DNA of 64,000 bases from Adiantum capillus-veneris (GCA_014529385.2 CM043969.1:35092446-35156445), one strand, 5' to 3'. Shown: positions 1 through 11,933, numbered from the stretch's first letter. The notes: a model not told the origin generated them from the letters alone. Program-made: numbers and translations.

Positions 1-16
1 TACTTAACTAGTACAC

Positions 17-763
17 TTAAAATGGCCTCCTTCTCTTGAGATTTTGAGTCCTTTGAGATATATAACATTGCATTACATAGTGAGTCTCAGGATCAGGATG
101 GAACATTACAATATTTCTTATGGTATAGTCTCTCTTGTCTTTAGCATACAACCATCCACATAACCATGGAACAATTTCATCTTTTAAAAAACTTTGAAGC
201 AATTGAATAGGTTGGTTCCAAAACTTTGGAAAAATCATATAAGTTCCTTGAATATTCCACATCACTCGATATGGACTATCATCAAATATTATAGTGTTGC
301 CCCATCTAAATAATCAAATAGCTTCCATATGGTCGAAAGATTTTTGTGATAGGCTCTTTTGTAATCGATCATGAAATTTGAATTTTGGCAGCACCGGTTA
401 TCCATAATCATCTTGAATTTGTGACTTTGTGTAGGAAAACAGGTCTTGATTATGTGTTGAGATTTTTGTAAACGATGGCAGCTCCAAATCCAAACCTCAA
501 AGAACTCAAAGAAAAATCTTAAGAAATACTCTGCATCTGGATGCACCGCATACACCTCATTGTTATCTTCTACAATGCACATGTACTTGGTCCAAGTTGG
601 CCTTGATTGAAGCTCAAATGTTGCAAGAAGCACACCCTTTAAACCCAAGATAAGCGTTCTTTTGTCCTGTTGCTCTTGGTTTGAATGTGATATTTGATGT
701 AATATGAAAGGGAGCTCCTCTATTTTGTGATAGTCTAATAGCAAAACATTTTTTCTTAGAGGC
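17..763 (-). pseudogene. FCP1/NLI-like HAD phosphatase relative, frameshifted
   Basis: Two minus-strand reading frames (744-289 and 265-17) together cover an FCP1/NLI-interacting-factor-like domain. The first holds the region that normally carries the DxDG motif, reading LILGLKGVLL, and the conserved FFEFFEVWIWS strand. The second continues from the downstream motif FDDSPYRVMWN. The shift between them is one base, at or near the run of G on the minus strand at about 297-301. The family acts on phosphoserine, for example on the RNA polymerase II C-terminal domain, using the first Asp of DxDG. Here that Asp is Gly and the second is Lys, so catalysis is not expected. TTTCAG on the minus strand just above 763 is a plausible 3' splice site, so earlier exons probably existed. 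Domain assignment is by motif; product unknown. Confidence 0.6.
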
Positions 764-1232
764 CCTGAAATGATTTTAAAAAAAAGTTAATATAGAGATC
801 TTAAGTGTGTTGAAGACCTTAGGGACATAGGGTGCTAATTTGTGGTTCCACTTAGTAAGTCCTATGCAAGAACACATGCCAAACTATGACCCTATGGCCT
901 TAGATTCATAGGGTGTTGAGACCATAAAGTGAAATTCCCCCAAGGTTATAGAGCAAGATTTGACCTTATGGCCATGTAGATTGTCCTTGATGGCACAGTG
1001 AACTCAAATTTCAAAGAAAACAACTATAAAAGCTTTTTAAAAAAAGAGCATTTGGCACATGAAACTCAGAAGTTACTTATAGTATTGAAAGACAATTTAA
1101 AAAACTATTAATCATTTACATCTTCATATATCTTGAAACCCTAAGCACTCTAACAAAGTCTTTGAGTACATAAAGATCTTTGTAAATGACAAAATGTTAC
1201 AAAACATTGCTCCATCATTTCTTGATATAGGG
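764..1232. other. Gene-poor spacer with faint satellite remnants
   Basis: No coding signal. Scattered pieces such as gaccctatggcc and catagggtg at 830-1000 are diverged relatives of the palindromic satellite further right. The remainder is AT-rich and unremarkable. It may be an intron of the FCP1-like gene to the left. Confidence 0.4.
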
Positions 1233-2633
1233 CTATTTGAGATCATACTCAATTTTTAGATGCTTTATATAATTCCTGGCTTCATTTACTTTGATCACAG
1301 GCTCCTTGTATCCCAATTTTTGGGCAAGCATGATTGCTTTTGTACCTTTCAAGGCTGATAATGATTTGATATTCTTTAAGACCCTTACTTTTTCTCGATC
1401 ACGTGTTGAAAGTTTCTTGTCTTGACTTTGAGTGGACATTCCACTAGTGCTAGATGTTGTAACTTTCTCATCGTGAAGAGGACGAGAAACTTCTGGTAGC
1501 CTTCTCGTGGAGTAGGTTTTTCCTAGAAAAATTAGAATTCTCTCCTCCCACTCTGCAACAACCTTGTGTATACGGTTATAAAGCTCATGACCTTGATCAA
1601 TGGGTGCTTGTCCATAAAAATGAGACCCTGTAACTGTGCGAATGTCATTAACATGATTGAGAGCTTTGATATATGGTAGCATCTCCCCAAGGAGGATATT
1701 ATCCTCCTCATCATCAACATTAAATGATGGTGGAAATATACAATTCAATGCAGGATTCACACATCCCTTTAATGGTTCATCATCTACAAGAAGAAATCTT
1801 CTTGCATCAAGCCCAAATTTTGATGATGCAATAGCCAACGGTTTGAAAAGTGCTTCTACTCCTGGATTATCTAAGTGAGTGATCCTTGATTCTACGCATG
1901 GTTGACATTGTCTTTGCCCCCAGATCATAAAGAATGGAAATCTTTCTTTAGCTTCCTTTTCTAAAATCTTGATGATGTCCACAACATGCATGTCATTAGC
2001 AGCTGACCATATCCCTACATTGAAATTGCTAAATAGAGCCTTTAAAAACTCAATGCACCCTAGACAAAGAACAATATGCTCATGTCCAAACTTTAAGCTC
2101 TTCATTTTCTTGGACTTTTGCCAGCATCTCCTCAGGAACAATCCACACAAGCTCACTATTATAGTCAGCATTGGTTTGTTGGTGGATGGAAGGTCTGACT
2201 CACCATGCACTTCGATTTCCAAATCCTGGGGTGCTAAAATATTTGTGTTGGATTCTCCTTCTGGCGTTGCACATGTTCTGGAACTTCCATTGCCTTCTAC
2301 TTCCATTGTGGTGTCATGCAATCCAATTACCAAATCTTGGGCTACTAGAATATTTTCATTGGATTCTTCTTCTTCCCTTGCACATGTTCTGGAACTTTCA
2401 CTGTCTTCTTCCATTGGATTACTCTTTAAATTTATCTCCAGTCGTTGTAGCAGTTGACCTTCAAAGACTTGTAGATTCTTGTCATCTTCGTCAAAAACTC
2501 TTTGGTTGACATGGAGATTGATAGAATCTTTCTCAGTAGGGTCAATGGCATTAGCATCCTCTATACCAACAATCTCGAGTAAAACTTTGTCAGCCGCAAT
2601 ATCTTGTTGAAGGACTGCAAGTTTAAAGAACAC
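1233..2633 (-). CDS. FCP1/NLI-interacting-factor-like protein, predicted inactive
   Basis: A 466-residue open frame. Residues 1-150 are acidic and contain two copies of a 35-40-residue repeat beginning SSRTCA. Residues about 155-345 match an FCP1/NLI-like HAD domain: the FNVGIWSAAND strand, then FLLVDDEP, then the PPSF...D-rich end followed by LLPYIKAL. The tail is basic and Ser/Thr rich. Active family members have DLDG or DLNG near the start of the domain; this one reads IVSLCGLF, so the nucleophile is missing. The remote copy at 17-763 has also lost it. The minus-strand sequence TTTAAACTTGCAG at about 2615-2630 looks like a 3' splice acceptor, so the first residues given here may be intronic and the true protein may start in an upstream exon beyond the satellite block. 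The frame ends with TAG. Whether it is expressed is not known. Confidence 0.55.
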   Translation of the reverse strand: MFFKLAVLQQDIAADKVLLEIVGIEDANAIDPTEKDSINLHVNQRVFDEDDKNLQVFEGQLLQRLEINLKSNPMEEDSESSRTCAREEEESNENILVAQDLVIGLHDTTMEVEGNGSSRTCATPEGESNTNILAPQDLEIEVHGESDLPSTNKPMLTIIVSLCGLFLRRCWQKSKKMKSLKFGHEHIVLCLGCIEFLKALFSNFNVGIWSAANDMHVVDIIKILEKEAKERFPFFMIWGQRQCQPCVESRITHLDNPGVEALFKPLAIASSKFGLDARRFLLVDDEPLKGCVNPALNCIFPPSFNVDDEEDNILLGEMLPYIKALNHVNDIRTVTGSHFYGQAPIDQGHELYNRIHKVVAEWEERILIFLGKTYSTRRLPEVSRPLHDEKVTTSSTSGMSTQSQDKKLSTRDREKVRVLKNIKSLSALKGTKAIMLAQKLGYKEPVIKVNEARNYIKHLKIEYDLK

Positions 2634-4822
2634 CTAATTTTAGATTCCAAAGTATCTACATTTTGATAACTCTTTTTTGTCACACTCTTAGGAAAAACTA
2701 ATCGCAAATAGAAAATTTACTAACTGACAACACATCTAAAATGAATTTATTTTTATGCTCCTTATTCTCTAGAGATTCCTAATCTTTATCTAGCTACATT
2801 AGTTCTTTGTCCATGATGGTGGCGCCTAGAAGTATACTTGGAGAAACATTTATGCCTTTAAGCTCTAGAGGAAAAGTCTCATTTTCTATTGCCATGATCT
2901 TCTTGCATTGGATGATTTCCTTGACTAAGTTTCTTATGGCCTTCAGGCCATACGGTTCTCTTTGTAGATATCTCTATGACTTTAAGATAATCAAAAATAT
3001 GTCTGTTTATGGCCTCAAGGCCATAGGGTTAGGATTTTTGGGAGGTCTGAACATATAAATAGATATATGGCTTCAAAGCCATATGGTACTTTATTTATGT
3101 GTCACCCTTTGGTCCTAAGGCCATGGGTTGTCATAGGGCCACAAGATGCCCTCTATGAGCACTAGTAAGAAACCATATATGCTTTATGTTGGCACCCTAT
3201 GAACCGAGGGCCACAGGGTCTGCCTTTTATGCTAGTAAGAAACCCTTTATGCTACATGTTATCACTTTATGGCGTTTGGGACATAGGGTGCCCTACGTGC
3301 TAGTAACAAATCCTCTATACTCTATGTTTGCACCCTAGTATGGACCTAGGGCCACAAGGTACCCTCTATGATAGTAAGAAATCCTCTATTCTCTATTTTT
3401 GCACCCTATGGACCTAGGGCCACAAGGTAGCCTCTATGCTAGGAAGAAATCCTCTATGATCAATATTGAAACCCTATGGCCTTGGGGCCATAGGATGTCC
3501 TCTATGCTAGTAAGAAAAACCCTCTACGCTCTATGTTGGCACCCTATGGAAACTTGAGGGCCACAAGGTACACTTTATAATGCTACTAAGAAACCTTGTA
3601 TGCTCTAGGGGAGCACCAAATAGCCCCTAGGCCACAAGGTTCCCTCTATGCTAGACAGAAAACCTCTACGGTCTACATTGGCAACCTACAGCCCTCGGGC
3701 CATAGGGTGCATCAAATGGCTCCTAGGCCACATGGTGCCCTCTATGCTAGAAAGGAAACCTCTGCGCTCTACATTGACACTCTATGGCCCCTTACGCCTA
3801 GTAGGAAACCATTGAAACTCTATATTAGCATCTACAGACCGTAGACTACAAGGTGAGCTCTATGTTAGTAAGAAACCATCTAAACTCTATGTTGGTAGCC
3901 TGAGGGAATAGGATAGCCAAGGAACCATTTAGGAGCATTCCCAAAAAAGACCACCTTATGGCCCCATGGTGATTTAGTAGACTAGGTGCCCTTCTTAAGA
4001 CTCTTTTATTTTTGTATCATATGGCCCCAGGGAAATAAGCTATCCTCTATGCTATCAGAAAACCGTTTATACTCTTTGTTGGAATCATATGGCCCAAAGG
4101 CCATAGGGTGCTCTCTATGCTAGCAAGAAACCCTCCATGCTATATGTTTGCAACCTATGGCACCAAGGACAGAGGGTGTCCTCCATGATAGTTAGAAACC
4201 CTCTATGCTCTAAGTTTACACCCCATTTGACTATGTTGACACCCTATGGCCCTGGGGCCATACGGTGCTCCCTAGGGTCACAAGGTGCCCTTCAACCGAT
4301 AAAGAGACCCTTTATGCCCTAAATTGGTACTCTTTGGCCTCAGGGTCATAGGGTGACTTCTATGCTAGTAGGATACATTATACGGTCTAGGTTTCCACTC
4401 TATTGCATAGGGCTAAAAGGTTTTCTCTATGAAGAAACCATGTATACTATATGTTGGCAGTGTATGGCCCTAGGGATAGAAGGAAACCCTAGGGCTATAG
4501 GGTGTCGTCTATGCTACTATCATATGGTCCAAGGGCCAGATAGTGTATGGCCCTAGGGATAGAAGGAAACCCTAGGGCTATAGGGTGTCGTCTATGCTAC
4601 TATCATATGGTCCAAGGGCCAGATAGTGACCAAGGTATCATGTGTGCCCCAAGGGTAACACGGTGCTAATAAAAACCCCTCTATGCTCTATGTTGGCATC
4701 TTATGACCCTAGATCTATAATATGTCCTCTTTGGTAAAAGAGAAATTGTACATGGGATATGATGGAATCCTATGGTCCTAGGGCCATAGGGTGTCCTCTA
4801 TGCTAGCAAAATGTGTAAGTTA
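2291..4822. repeat. Copy 1 of a 2.5-kb direct duplication
   Basis: This segment (start of the FCP1-like frame, 450 bp of unique sequence, then palindromic satellite) is repeated at 4860-7418 in the same orientation. Both copies begin at ccttctacttcc and end at aagttaatact. Copy 1 has an extra internal tandem repeat of about 80 bp at roughly 4460-4626. Copy 2 has an extra stretch near 7077-7300. Confidence 0.85.
3090..4822. repeat. Palindromic satellite block A, copy 1
   Basis: Degenerate units of roughly 60-80 bp. Each carries the palindrome arms ccctatggcc and ggccataggg around a short variable centre (ctag, ttgg, caag), followed by a link such as ctctatgctagtaagaaacc and ctctatgttggcac. 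Spacing varies and many units are partly decayed. Short open frames in it are by-products of the repeat and are not called as genes. The block lies just upstream of the acceptor-like site of the FCP1-like gene, so it may be intronic. Confidence 0.9.
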
Positions 4823-5201
4823 ATACTCCAAAATTGAAAGAGCTTTTCAGGAAAAAAAAACCTTCTACTTCCATTGTGGTGTCATGCAATCGAATTCCCA
4901 ACTCTTGGGCTACTAGAATATTTTCATTAGATTCTTCTTCTTCCCTTGCACATGTTCTGGAACTTTCACTGTCTTCTTCCATTGGATTACTCTTTAAATT
5001 TATCTCTGGTCGTTGTAGCAGTTGACCTTCAAAGACTTGTAGATTCTTGTCATCTTCGTCAAAAACTCTTTGGTTGACATGTGGATTCATAGAATCTTTC
5101 TCAGTAGGGTCAATGGAATTAGCATCCTCTATACCAACAATCTCGAGTAAAACTTTGTCAGCCGCAATATCTTGTTGAAGGACTGCAAGTTTAAAGAACA
5201 C
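4803..5201 (-). pseudogene. Truncated duplicate of the FCP1-like first exon
   Basis: Encodes about 112 residues nearly identical to the start of the 466-residue FCP1-like protein. It breaks off at the codons for the METTMEVEG-like end of the acidic repeat and runs into an A/T tract (aaaaaaaaa on the plus strand at about 4851-4859). The HAD domain is absent, so this is not a functional gene. The same acceptor-like TTTAAACTTGCAG precedes it. Confidence 0.8.
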
Positions 5202-7418
5202 CTAATTTTAGATTCCAAAGTATCTACATTTTGATAACTCTTTTTTGTCACACTCTTAGAAAAAACTAATCGCAAATACCAATTTTACTAACTGACAATA
5301 CATCTACAATGAATTTATTTTTATGCTCCTTATTATCTAGAGATTCCTAATCTTTATCTAGCTACATTAGTTCTTTGTCCATGATGGTGGCGCCTAGAAG
5401 TATACTTGGAGAAACATTTATGCATGTAAGCTCTAGAGCAGAAGTCTCACTTTCTATTGCAATGATCTTCTTGCATTGGATGATTTCCTTGAATAAGTTT
5501 CTTATGGCCTTCAGGCCATACATTTCTCTTTGTAGATATCTCTATGACTTTAAGATAATCCAGAATATGTCTCTTTATGGCCTCAAGGCCATAGGGTTAG
5601 GATTGTTGGAAGGTCTCAACATATAAATAGATATACCGCTTCAAAGCCATATGGTACTTTATTTATGTGTCACTCTATGGCCCTAAGGACATGGGTTGTC
5701 ATAGGGCCACAAGATGCCCTCTATGAGCACTAGTAAGAAACCATATATGCTTTATGTTGGCACCCTATGACCCGAGGGCCACAAGGTCTGCCTCTTATGC
5801 TAGTAAGAAACCCTTTATGCTACATGTTGTCACTCTATGGCCTTTGGGCCATAGGGTGCCCTCTCTGCTAGTAACAAATCCTCTATGCTCTATGTTTGCA
5901 CCCTATGGACCTAGGGCCACAAGGTACCCTGTATGATAGTAAGAAATCCTCTATTCTCTATGTTTGCACCCTATAGACCTAGGGCCACAAGGTAGCCTCT
6001 ATGCTAATAAGATATTCTCTATGCTCAATATTGAAACCCTATGGCCCCAAGGCCATAGGATGTTCTCTATGCTAGTAAGAAAAATCCTCTACGCTCTATG
6101 TTGGCACCCTATGGAGATTTGAGGTCCACAAGGTACCCTTTATAATGCTACTAAGAAACCTTGTTTACATTGGCAACCTACAGCCCTCGGGCCATAGGGT
6201 GTAGCAAATGGCTCCTAGGCCACATGGTGCCCTCTATGATAGAAAGGAAACCTCTGCGCTCTACATTGACACTCTATGGCCCCAAGGCCATAGGGTGCCC
6301 CTTACGCCTAGTATTAAACCATTGAAACTCTATATTAGAATCTAAAGACCGTAGGCCACAAGGTGAGCTCTATGCTAGTAAGAAACCATCTAAACTCTAT
6401 GTTGGTAGCTTATGGCCCAAAGGCCATAGGACAGCCCAGGAACCTTTTAGGAGCATTCCCCACAAAGACCACCTTATGGCCCCATGGTGATTTAGTGGCC
6501 TAGGTGCTCTTCTTAAGACTCTTTTTTTTTTTGTATCATATGGCCCCAGGAAAATAAGCTATCCTCTATGCTAGAAAAAAACCGTTTATGCTCTTTGTTG
6601 GAAGCATATGGCCCAAAGGCCATAGGGTTCTCTCTATGCTAGCAAGAAACCCTCCATGCTATATGTTTGCACCCTATGGTACCAAGGACAAAGGGTGTCC
6701 TCCATGATAGTAAGAAACCCTCTATGCTCTAATTTTACACCCCATTTAACTATGTTGACACCCTATGGCCCTAGGGCCATAGGGTGCTCCCTAGGGCCAC
6801 AAGGTGCCCTTCAACTTAGGAAGAGACCCTTCATGCCCTAAATTGGTACTCTTTGGCCTGAGGGTCATAGGGTGACTTCTATGCTAGTAGGATACATTAT
6901 ATGGTCTAGGTTCCACTCTATAGTGTAGGGCTAAAAGGTTATCTCTATGAAGAAACCATGTATACTATATGTTGGTAGTGTATGGCCCTAGGGATAGAAG
7001 GAAACCCTAGGGCTATAGGGTGTCCTCTATGCTACTATCATATGGTCCAAGGGCTAGATAGTGACCAAGGTATCATGTGTGTGAGAATTCTCTACTATAT
7101 ATACAAAAACCACTTTATGGCACTATGGCGTCCCAAGGGAAACAAGGTGCTAATAAAAAGCCCTCTATGCTCTATGTTGGCACCCTATGGTCCCAAGGCC
7201 CTAGGGAGGTCTTTATGCTAGTAAAATTCCCTCTATGCACTATGTTTACGTGTATACTTATAAGAAGCCATTTATGCACTATGTTGGCGTCTTATGACCC
7301 TAGATCTATAAGATGTCCTCTATGGTAAAAGAAAAATTGTACATGGGATATGATGGCATCCTATGGTCCTAGGGCCATAGGGTGTCCTCTATGCTAGCAA
7401 AATGTGTAAGTTAATACT
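4860..7418. repeat. Copy 2 of the direct duplication, with satellite block A
   Basis: Matches 2291-4822 at high identity, including the unique 450-bp stretch (5210-5640) and the satellite (about 5640-7418). It starts at exactly the sequence (ccttctacttcc) where the displaced third fragment at 7582-7709 ends, which links the two breakpoints. Confidence 0.85.
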
Positions 7419-8339
7419 GTGATAAATATGCAACACGATATACAAAATTGAATCATTATCATACATCATACATTTGTTGCTTTGCCACATAGTTGAAGGG
7501 GTCTTTGCCTTCAGATATCATCATAACATTCAAACATTTAAATCAAATTTGCAAGTACTTAAATTCACAAATGCATTGATCTGTTGGTGGATGGAAGGTC
7601 CAACTCACCATGCACTTTGATTTACAAATCCTGAGGGGAAAAATTATTTGTGCTGGATTCTCCTTATGGCATTTCACATGTTTTGGAACTTGCATTGCCT
7701 TCTACTTCCAATTTACAAACTTAAACAATGTTTATACATTATACAATCATTTCTTTGAAAAAAACCTTGATACAATGTTCCGATTGCTACATGACAAGCT
7801 AAAAAATTCTACTAGTCCTAGCTTCCCTCTATTGAAAAAAATTCAAGATATAAATTCCAATTCTCTGCATCATCTAGAAGAGAAACAAAATCATAGTTTG
7901 GAACAAAATACTCGCACTTTATATCTTTGAATAAAATCTTGTTACAATCAAAGAACTAGATATTCACATAATCCAAAGGACAAATGCTTCAATAACCATT
8001 TATACTCGATGTTACTATCTAAGCAAATACTTGGCATTTACAACAAATGTTGAATATATGTTTAATCTAGCTAGTTGCAATACAAAGATAATTATGTCAA
8101 ACTCTTACACCATCAATTCACAATAGAAGAACTTACACCCAACAAAAAATGATCATACATCAATTGTTCAAACTCTCATTTTGGAATTTTGAGGAATAAA
8201 TACTTTTTAGTTTTTTCTAGCTTATTTAATTCTCAATAGAATACTAAACCTTAATCACAAGATAAGAAATATATGTCCCTAATGTATATGGACACAAGAT
8301 ATAAGTCCAACAAAAAATGTTCTTGAAACACTTAAAGAG
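7419..8339. other. AT-rich sequence without a supported gene
   Basis: No gene is visible. It contains the displaced gene fragment at 7582-7709; the rest is unique AT-rich DNA. A 106-residue open frame here has no recognisable features and begins inside the gene fragment on the wrong strand. Confidence 0.4.
7582..7709 (-). pseudogene. Displaced fragment of the FCP1-like gene
   Basis: About 128 bp matching 2178-2304 of the FCP1-like gene (tgttggtggatggaaggtc ... ttctacttcca). It is the part of the gene that should follow the truncated exon at 4860-5201, but it lies on the other side of the satellite block. The order of the two parts is therefore exchanged relative to copy 1. Confidence 0.75.
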
Positions 8340-8945
8340 TCTTTGGGTGACCTAGAATAACCAACCTATGGTCTAAAGGCCATAGGGTGTCATGTGATGT
8401 TTTATAAGATGTGTCCATAAGAGTTAGGTGATTTGCATCCATGGGGTGATTTAAGTGCCCCTGTGGAGATTCTATGTCACCACCCTATGGCCCTAAGGTC
8501 TTAGGGTATCCCAAATGCTCTTGGATAACTTATGTTTCCTTCTAGAATATCCCAAATACTCATGTGCCCATTTAGATACTTTATGTAATCTCTCTATATA
8601 CATAAGATTGTAGGATAGTTGTGTTGACACCCTATGGCCTTAAGGCTGTAGACTAACCCAAATGCTTATGTGCCCTTTTAAAGACTCTATGTAATCACCC
8701 TATATCCGTAAGATTTTAGGGTAACCAAATGCTTTTGGGGGATTATATGTTGACACCCTATGGGCCTAAGGCTATAGAGTAACCCAGATGCTTATGTGCC
8801 CTTTTAGAGACTCGGTGTAATCACCCTACATCTGTAAGGTTGTAGGGTATCCCATTTTCTTTTGGGGGATTCTATGGCCCTAGGGCCATAGGGTGTCATG
8901 TCTACAAAGAACTCTATGATCCTCAAGTCATAGAGTATTCTTCCC
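8340..8945. repeat. Palindromic satellite block A2
   Basis: Longer compound units of roughly 120-130 bp: gacaccctatggccttaagg, then aacccaaatgcttatgtgccc, then tatgtaatcaccctat and agggtaaccaaatgc. It ends with a good palindrome near 8871-8895. It is related to blocks A-C by the ccctatggcc and ggccataggg arms. Confidence 0.8.
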
Positions 8946-9250
8946 AAACCTCATATGATCAATTAACTTTAAAGTATTACATAATATATATCTTATGACC
9001 ATATATAAATGTAGAATTCTATTTACCAAAACATGTCCATATAATATCATACACTTAAGTCTAATTCATTTATTGTGAAAAAACTCAAACTCACAAGTTC
9101 ACATTTTTTCAAAGAAAATAAATTGAGAAAAATAACGAGCCAAACATCAATGTTTTTAACATCATGGGCAGATTTGAAATGGGACAAATAAAATAAAATG
9201 ACAACAATAATAATCTAAATATCAGTAATGTAATATCATGGGTGGCTAGC
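8946..9250. other. Downstream flank of the ParB-like gene
   Basis: AT-rich, no coding signal and no satellite units. Position suggests the 3' untranslated region of the minus-strand gene. Confidence 0.35.
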
Positions 9251-11933
9251 TTAACCTGTTTCCTGTAGACTTTCTAGAATGGCCTCAGCACTTGCATCCA
9301 ATGGTTCTTCAATTTCTTCTTCCTCTGAATCCTTGGCATTGACTTTCTCTGTGTTATCTACACCTGCCCACCTTCTAAGATCAAGGTCTTCTTCCACTGT
9401 GGAATGGCAAAGAGATTCCAATTGTGTCATTTGATCACTACTACATGCAACTGATATCACCTTTCTCTGTTGTTGTAGTGCCTCTTTAGTCCCATAGCCT
9501 AATGAGAAGATTTCTATCACTTGATCATCTTCTTTGAGATAGATGCATTTGATTTCACGACGTACAAAAAAGGATTTGGCCGTGGTCATAGTATCATACT
9601 CATCGTCATTGATGCAGAGAGCATGCATTGGCTCCAACAATGACTCTTTAACACTAGAGTAGTTGGTGTACTGCTATCCTTGACTGAAAAATGCCCAAAC
9701 CCCAGAAATTACTTCCCAAAGAGCACATGTTTAGATGGTCTCTGATCCCATTAATGAGCTCAAAGGTAGAACATGAATTTCATACCATTTAGCTTTTTCA
9801 GAAATTGCCTTGTCTAGGGAAGCAGCATGCTGATACTTGACTAAACCGGCAATAAAAAACTCTGATGGTTGATGTGCTACCCCACATACTCCATCAATTA
9901 CTTTACCAAATTGGGCAGCACTCCAACCACTAGATGTAAGACTTTTGTGTGTTGTGTCTATGATGCAAACACCAACATGAATTTTAGAGCTATTCTCACT
10001 ACAGAGAAACTCAATGCCTTCCAAATTCTTTCCAACACACTTGATTGTCCATGGTAAAATGAATTGCAAACTAGAAGTGCCATTATTTTGTGCAATGATC
10101 CAGTGCACATATGGTAAAATGAATTGCAAATTAGAAGTGCCATTATTTTGTGCAATGATCCCCCTAGTGATCTCAGGAATTGTCTCTTTCTCCTTTCCTT
10201 TTTGTAGTAGGAGATTTAGCCATTGCGTACAACTAGTGAAGAGAGATTTGTAAATCTCATCTGTAATGTTATAATGAGACTTACATTTATCCCATGAAGT
10301 AACTGCTATTGCTGATGGATATATCTCTTTAAGACCCTGGTCTTCTTTAAGACCGTTGCACGTGCAATGAGGTCAAGCATGCCCGCGTGACGTGGTTGCT
10401 TCACTAAGCAGATCTTCTCATCTGCCAGCTCTTGTTGTAGTAGCTTGACATCATTATCTTCTAAACCAGCTAGGCATCTAAAGGTTGTTATGCTTGGTTG
10501 TCGCCCACGAGCAGTTGATGTCTGATGCTTCTCCAAGATGGGTATCCACTTATCATAGATTTCATCATCGTACATGACCATGTGTGCTTCTTTGTTGGAA
10601 AATGATTTATGGTTGAACACGATGATTGCTACATTTACAAAGGCCTTCAAAATAAAGAAAAGAAAATTAACTTTATTTCAAGACATATTTGTAACAAAAA
10701 CAAGCATAGGGAAGTGGAACTTACATCCCAACCTGCTCGACTCAGAAGACCGATAGGAACACCTGCCTTGGGTTTTGTTGGTTTAGAATATGCAAGCCAT
10801 TGACTACGGCCATGCTTCAAGACCTCCACATAAGGCTGGTGTTTCATTGTTGTTATTCTCTCCATGTTCTCCATTTTGGAAATTCGAAGAGCAACCTCTT
10901 TCAGAGCGTCTACCACTATCCTTGCAGTTCTAAACTTGTAGAACTCTTTTCTCAAAGCATACTTAGTGCTGTTGTTACGCAAAAAATCTCTAGCTGCTAT
11001 GATGGAATGCTGACCAGCTAGAATCTAGTAGTGATATGTTGATAGCTTGTCTCCATACACTTCAGCTATTTGTAAAGGAATTTTTGTAATTGGGTTATAC
11101 GGTATCAAGTCTGCTGCACTGGAGACTGGCCTAGAGTGCCCTGCAAATTGCTTCAAGAGATATTTCACATATACATCTGACAATGGTCTGCATCTATAGC
11201 CATCTGGTGCAAGGTCATTGCTCAATTGGGATCAATTGGGTAAATTATACACCAAATTTAAAATAGTGGTCAATTCCGACGTATCCATCTAGCCCACTCT
11301 TAGAAGTTTTGGCAACTTCTTTATCAAGATCTTTTTCTTTGGGCTGTATAATAAAGTCCAACACAGCTAAGGATGCTGAGTCCACAACCAGTGCCACTAA
11401 GGGGGTTCCAGCTGTTAGGGTTGCAAGTCCACTAGAATCTCCTGCTTCTTGAGTCTGTAAGGGTATAATTGAAAGATTTTCTTCGGCCACATTTCCACTA
11501 TTTTCTCCAAGTGAGGGAGTCTGACTCTCCTTGAGCATATTAGATTGATTTGTTGTACCTGTGTCTTCATTCTTTCGCTTCTTATTCTTCTTTGTGCTAC
11601 TCAATAAAGCTCCACCCACCCTGCTTTTGTCATTGTCACTCCTTCATAATCAACCTTCACCAATTTCTGAGCAAAGGCCACACGATCCAACAAGTAGGAG
11701 TCACCATTGAGTAGTTTTACTCCAAGGCATGGAGACATTTCAAGATCTGAACAATCTTTCTTTATCTCCTTGACAATACCACAGTCCTTGAAGGACAATT
11801 GCTCTTTATCTTGAAAGAACAAGTGGACTTTCTCATCACTTCCATCATTTGGTAAGTGAAAATCTAGATACCAAGAACTTGGTGTTGAGCCTGTTGCATC
11901 AACTGAGTTTGACTTTCTCTTCTAAGACAGTTT
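9251..11933 (-). pseudogene. ParB-like / DNA-methyltransferase-like split gene, decayed
   Basis: A run of minus-strand frames forms one degenerate protein. In order: a Lys/Ser-rich N-terminal part (11918-11245); a region with LIPYNPITKIPLQIAEVYG followed after a stop by ILAGQHSIIAAR (GQHS at about 11004-11015), like the DGQHR motif of ParB-type domains; a central Trp/Lys-rich region; and a C-terminal stretch DQVIEIFSLGYGTKEALQQQ (about 9482-9520), which fits motif I (FxGxGT) of beta-class DNA methyltransferases. An 80-bp intron (10645-10724) has a GTAAGT donor and TTTTGAAG acceptor and joins W-D to A-F in frame. Disruptions include stops near 11028 and 11240, a frameshift near 10330-10370, another near 11605, and stops near 9735 and 9690. 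TTTTTACAG at 11934-11942 suggests a further upstream intron, which would contain satellite block B. No DPPY-like catalytic motif was found. Function unknown; domain calls are by motif only. Confidence 0.5.
10645..10724 (-). other. 80-bp spliceosomal intron in the ParB-like gene
   Basis: On the minus strand the donor is GAT|GTAAGT and the acceptor TTTTGAAG|GCC. Removing it keeps the frame (phase 0) and joins two matching coding stretches. This is the clearest intron in the window and supports eukaryotic nuclear DNA. Confidence 0.75.

Noticed and set aside
3596-3844. Short open frames in the satellite (for example the 82-residue frame) as genes
   Set aside because: They recur in each satellite unit, have repeat-derived composition and no recognisable domain.
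7610-7930. 106-residue plus-strand frame as a gene
   Set aside because: Starts in a minus-strand gene fragment and has low-complexity AT-rich coding with no motif.
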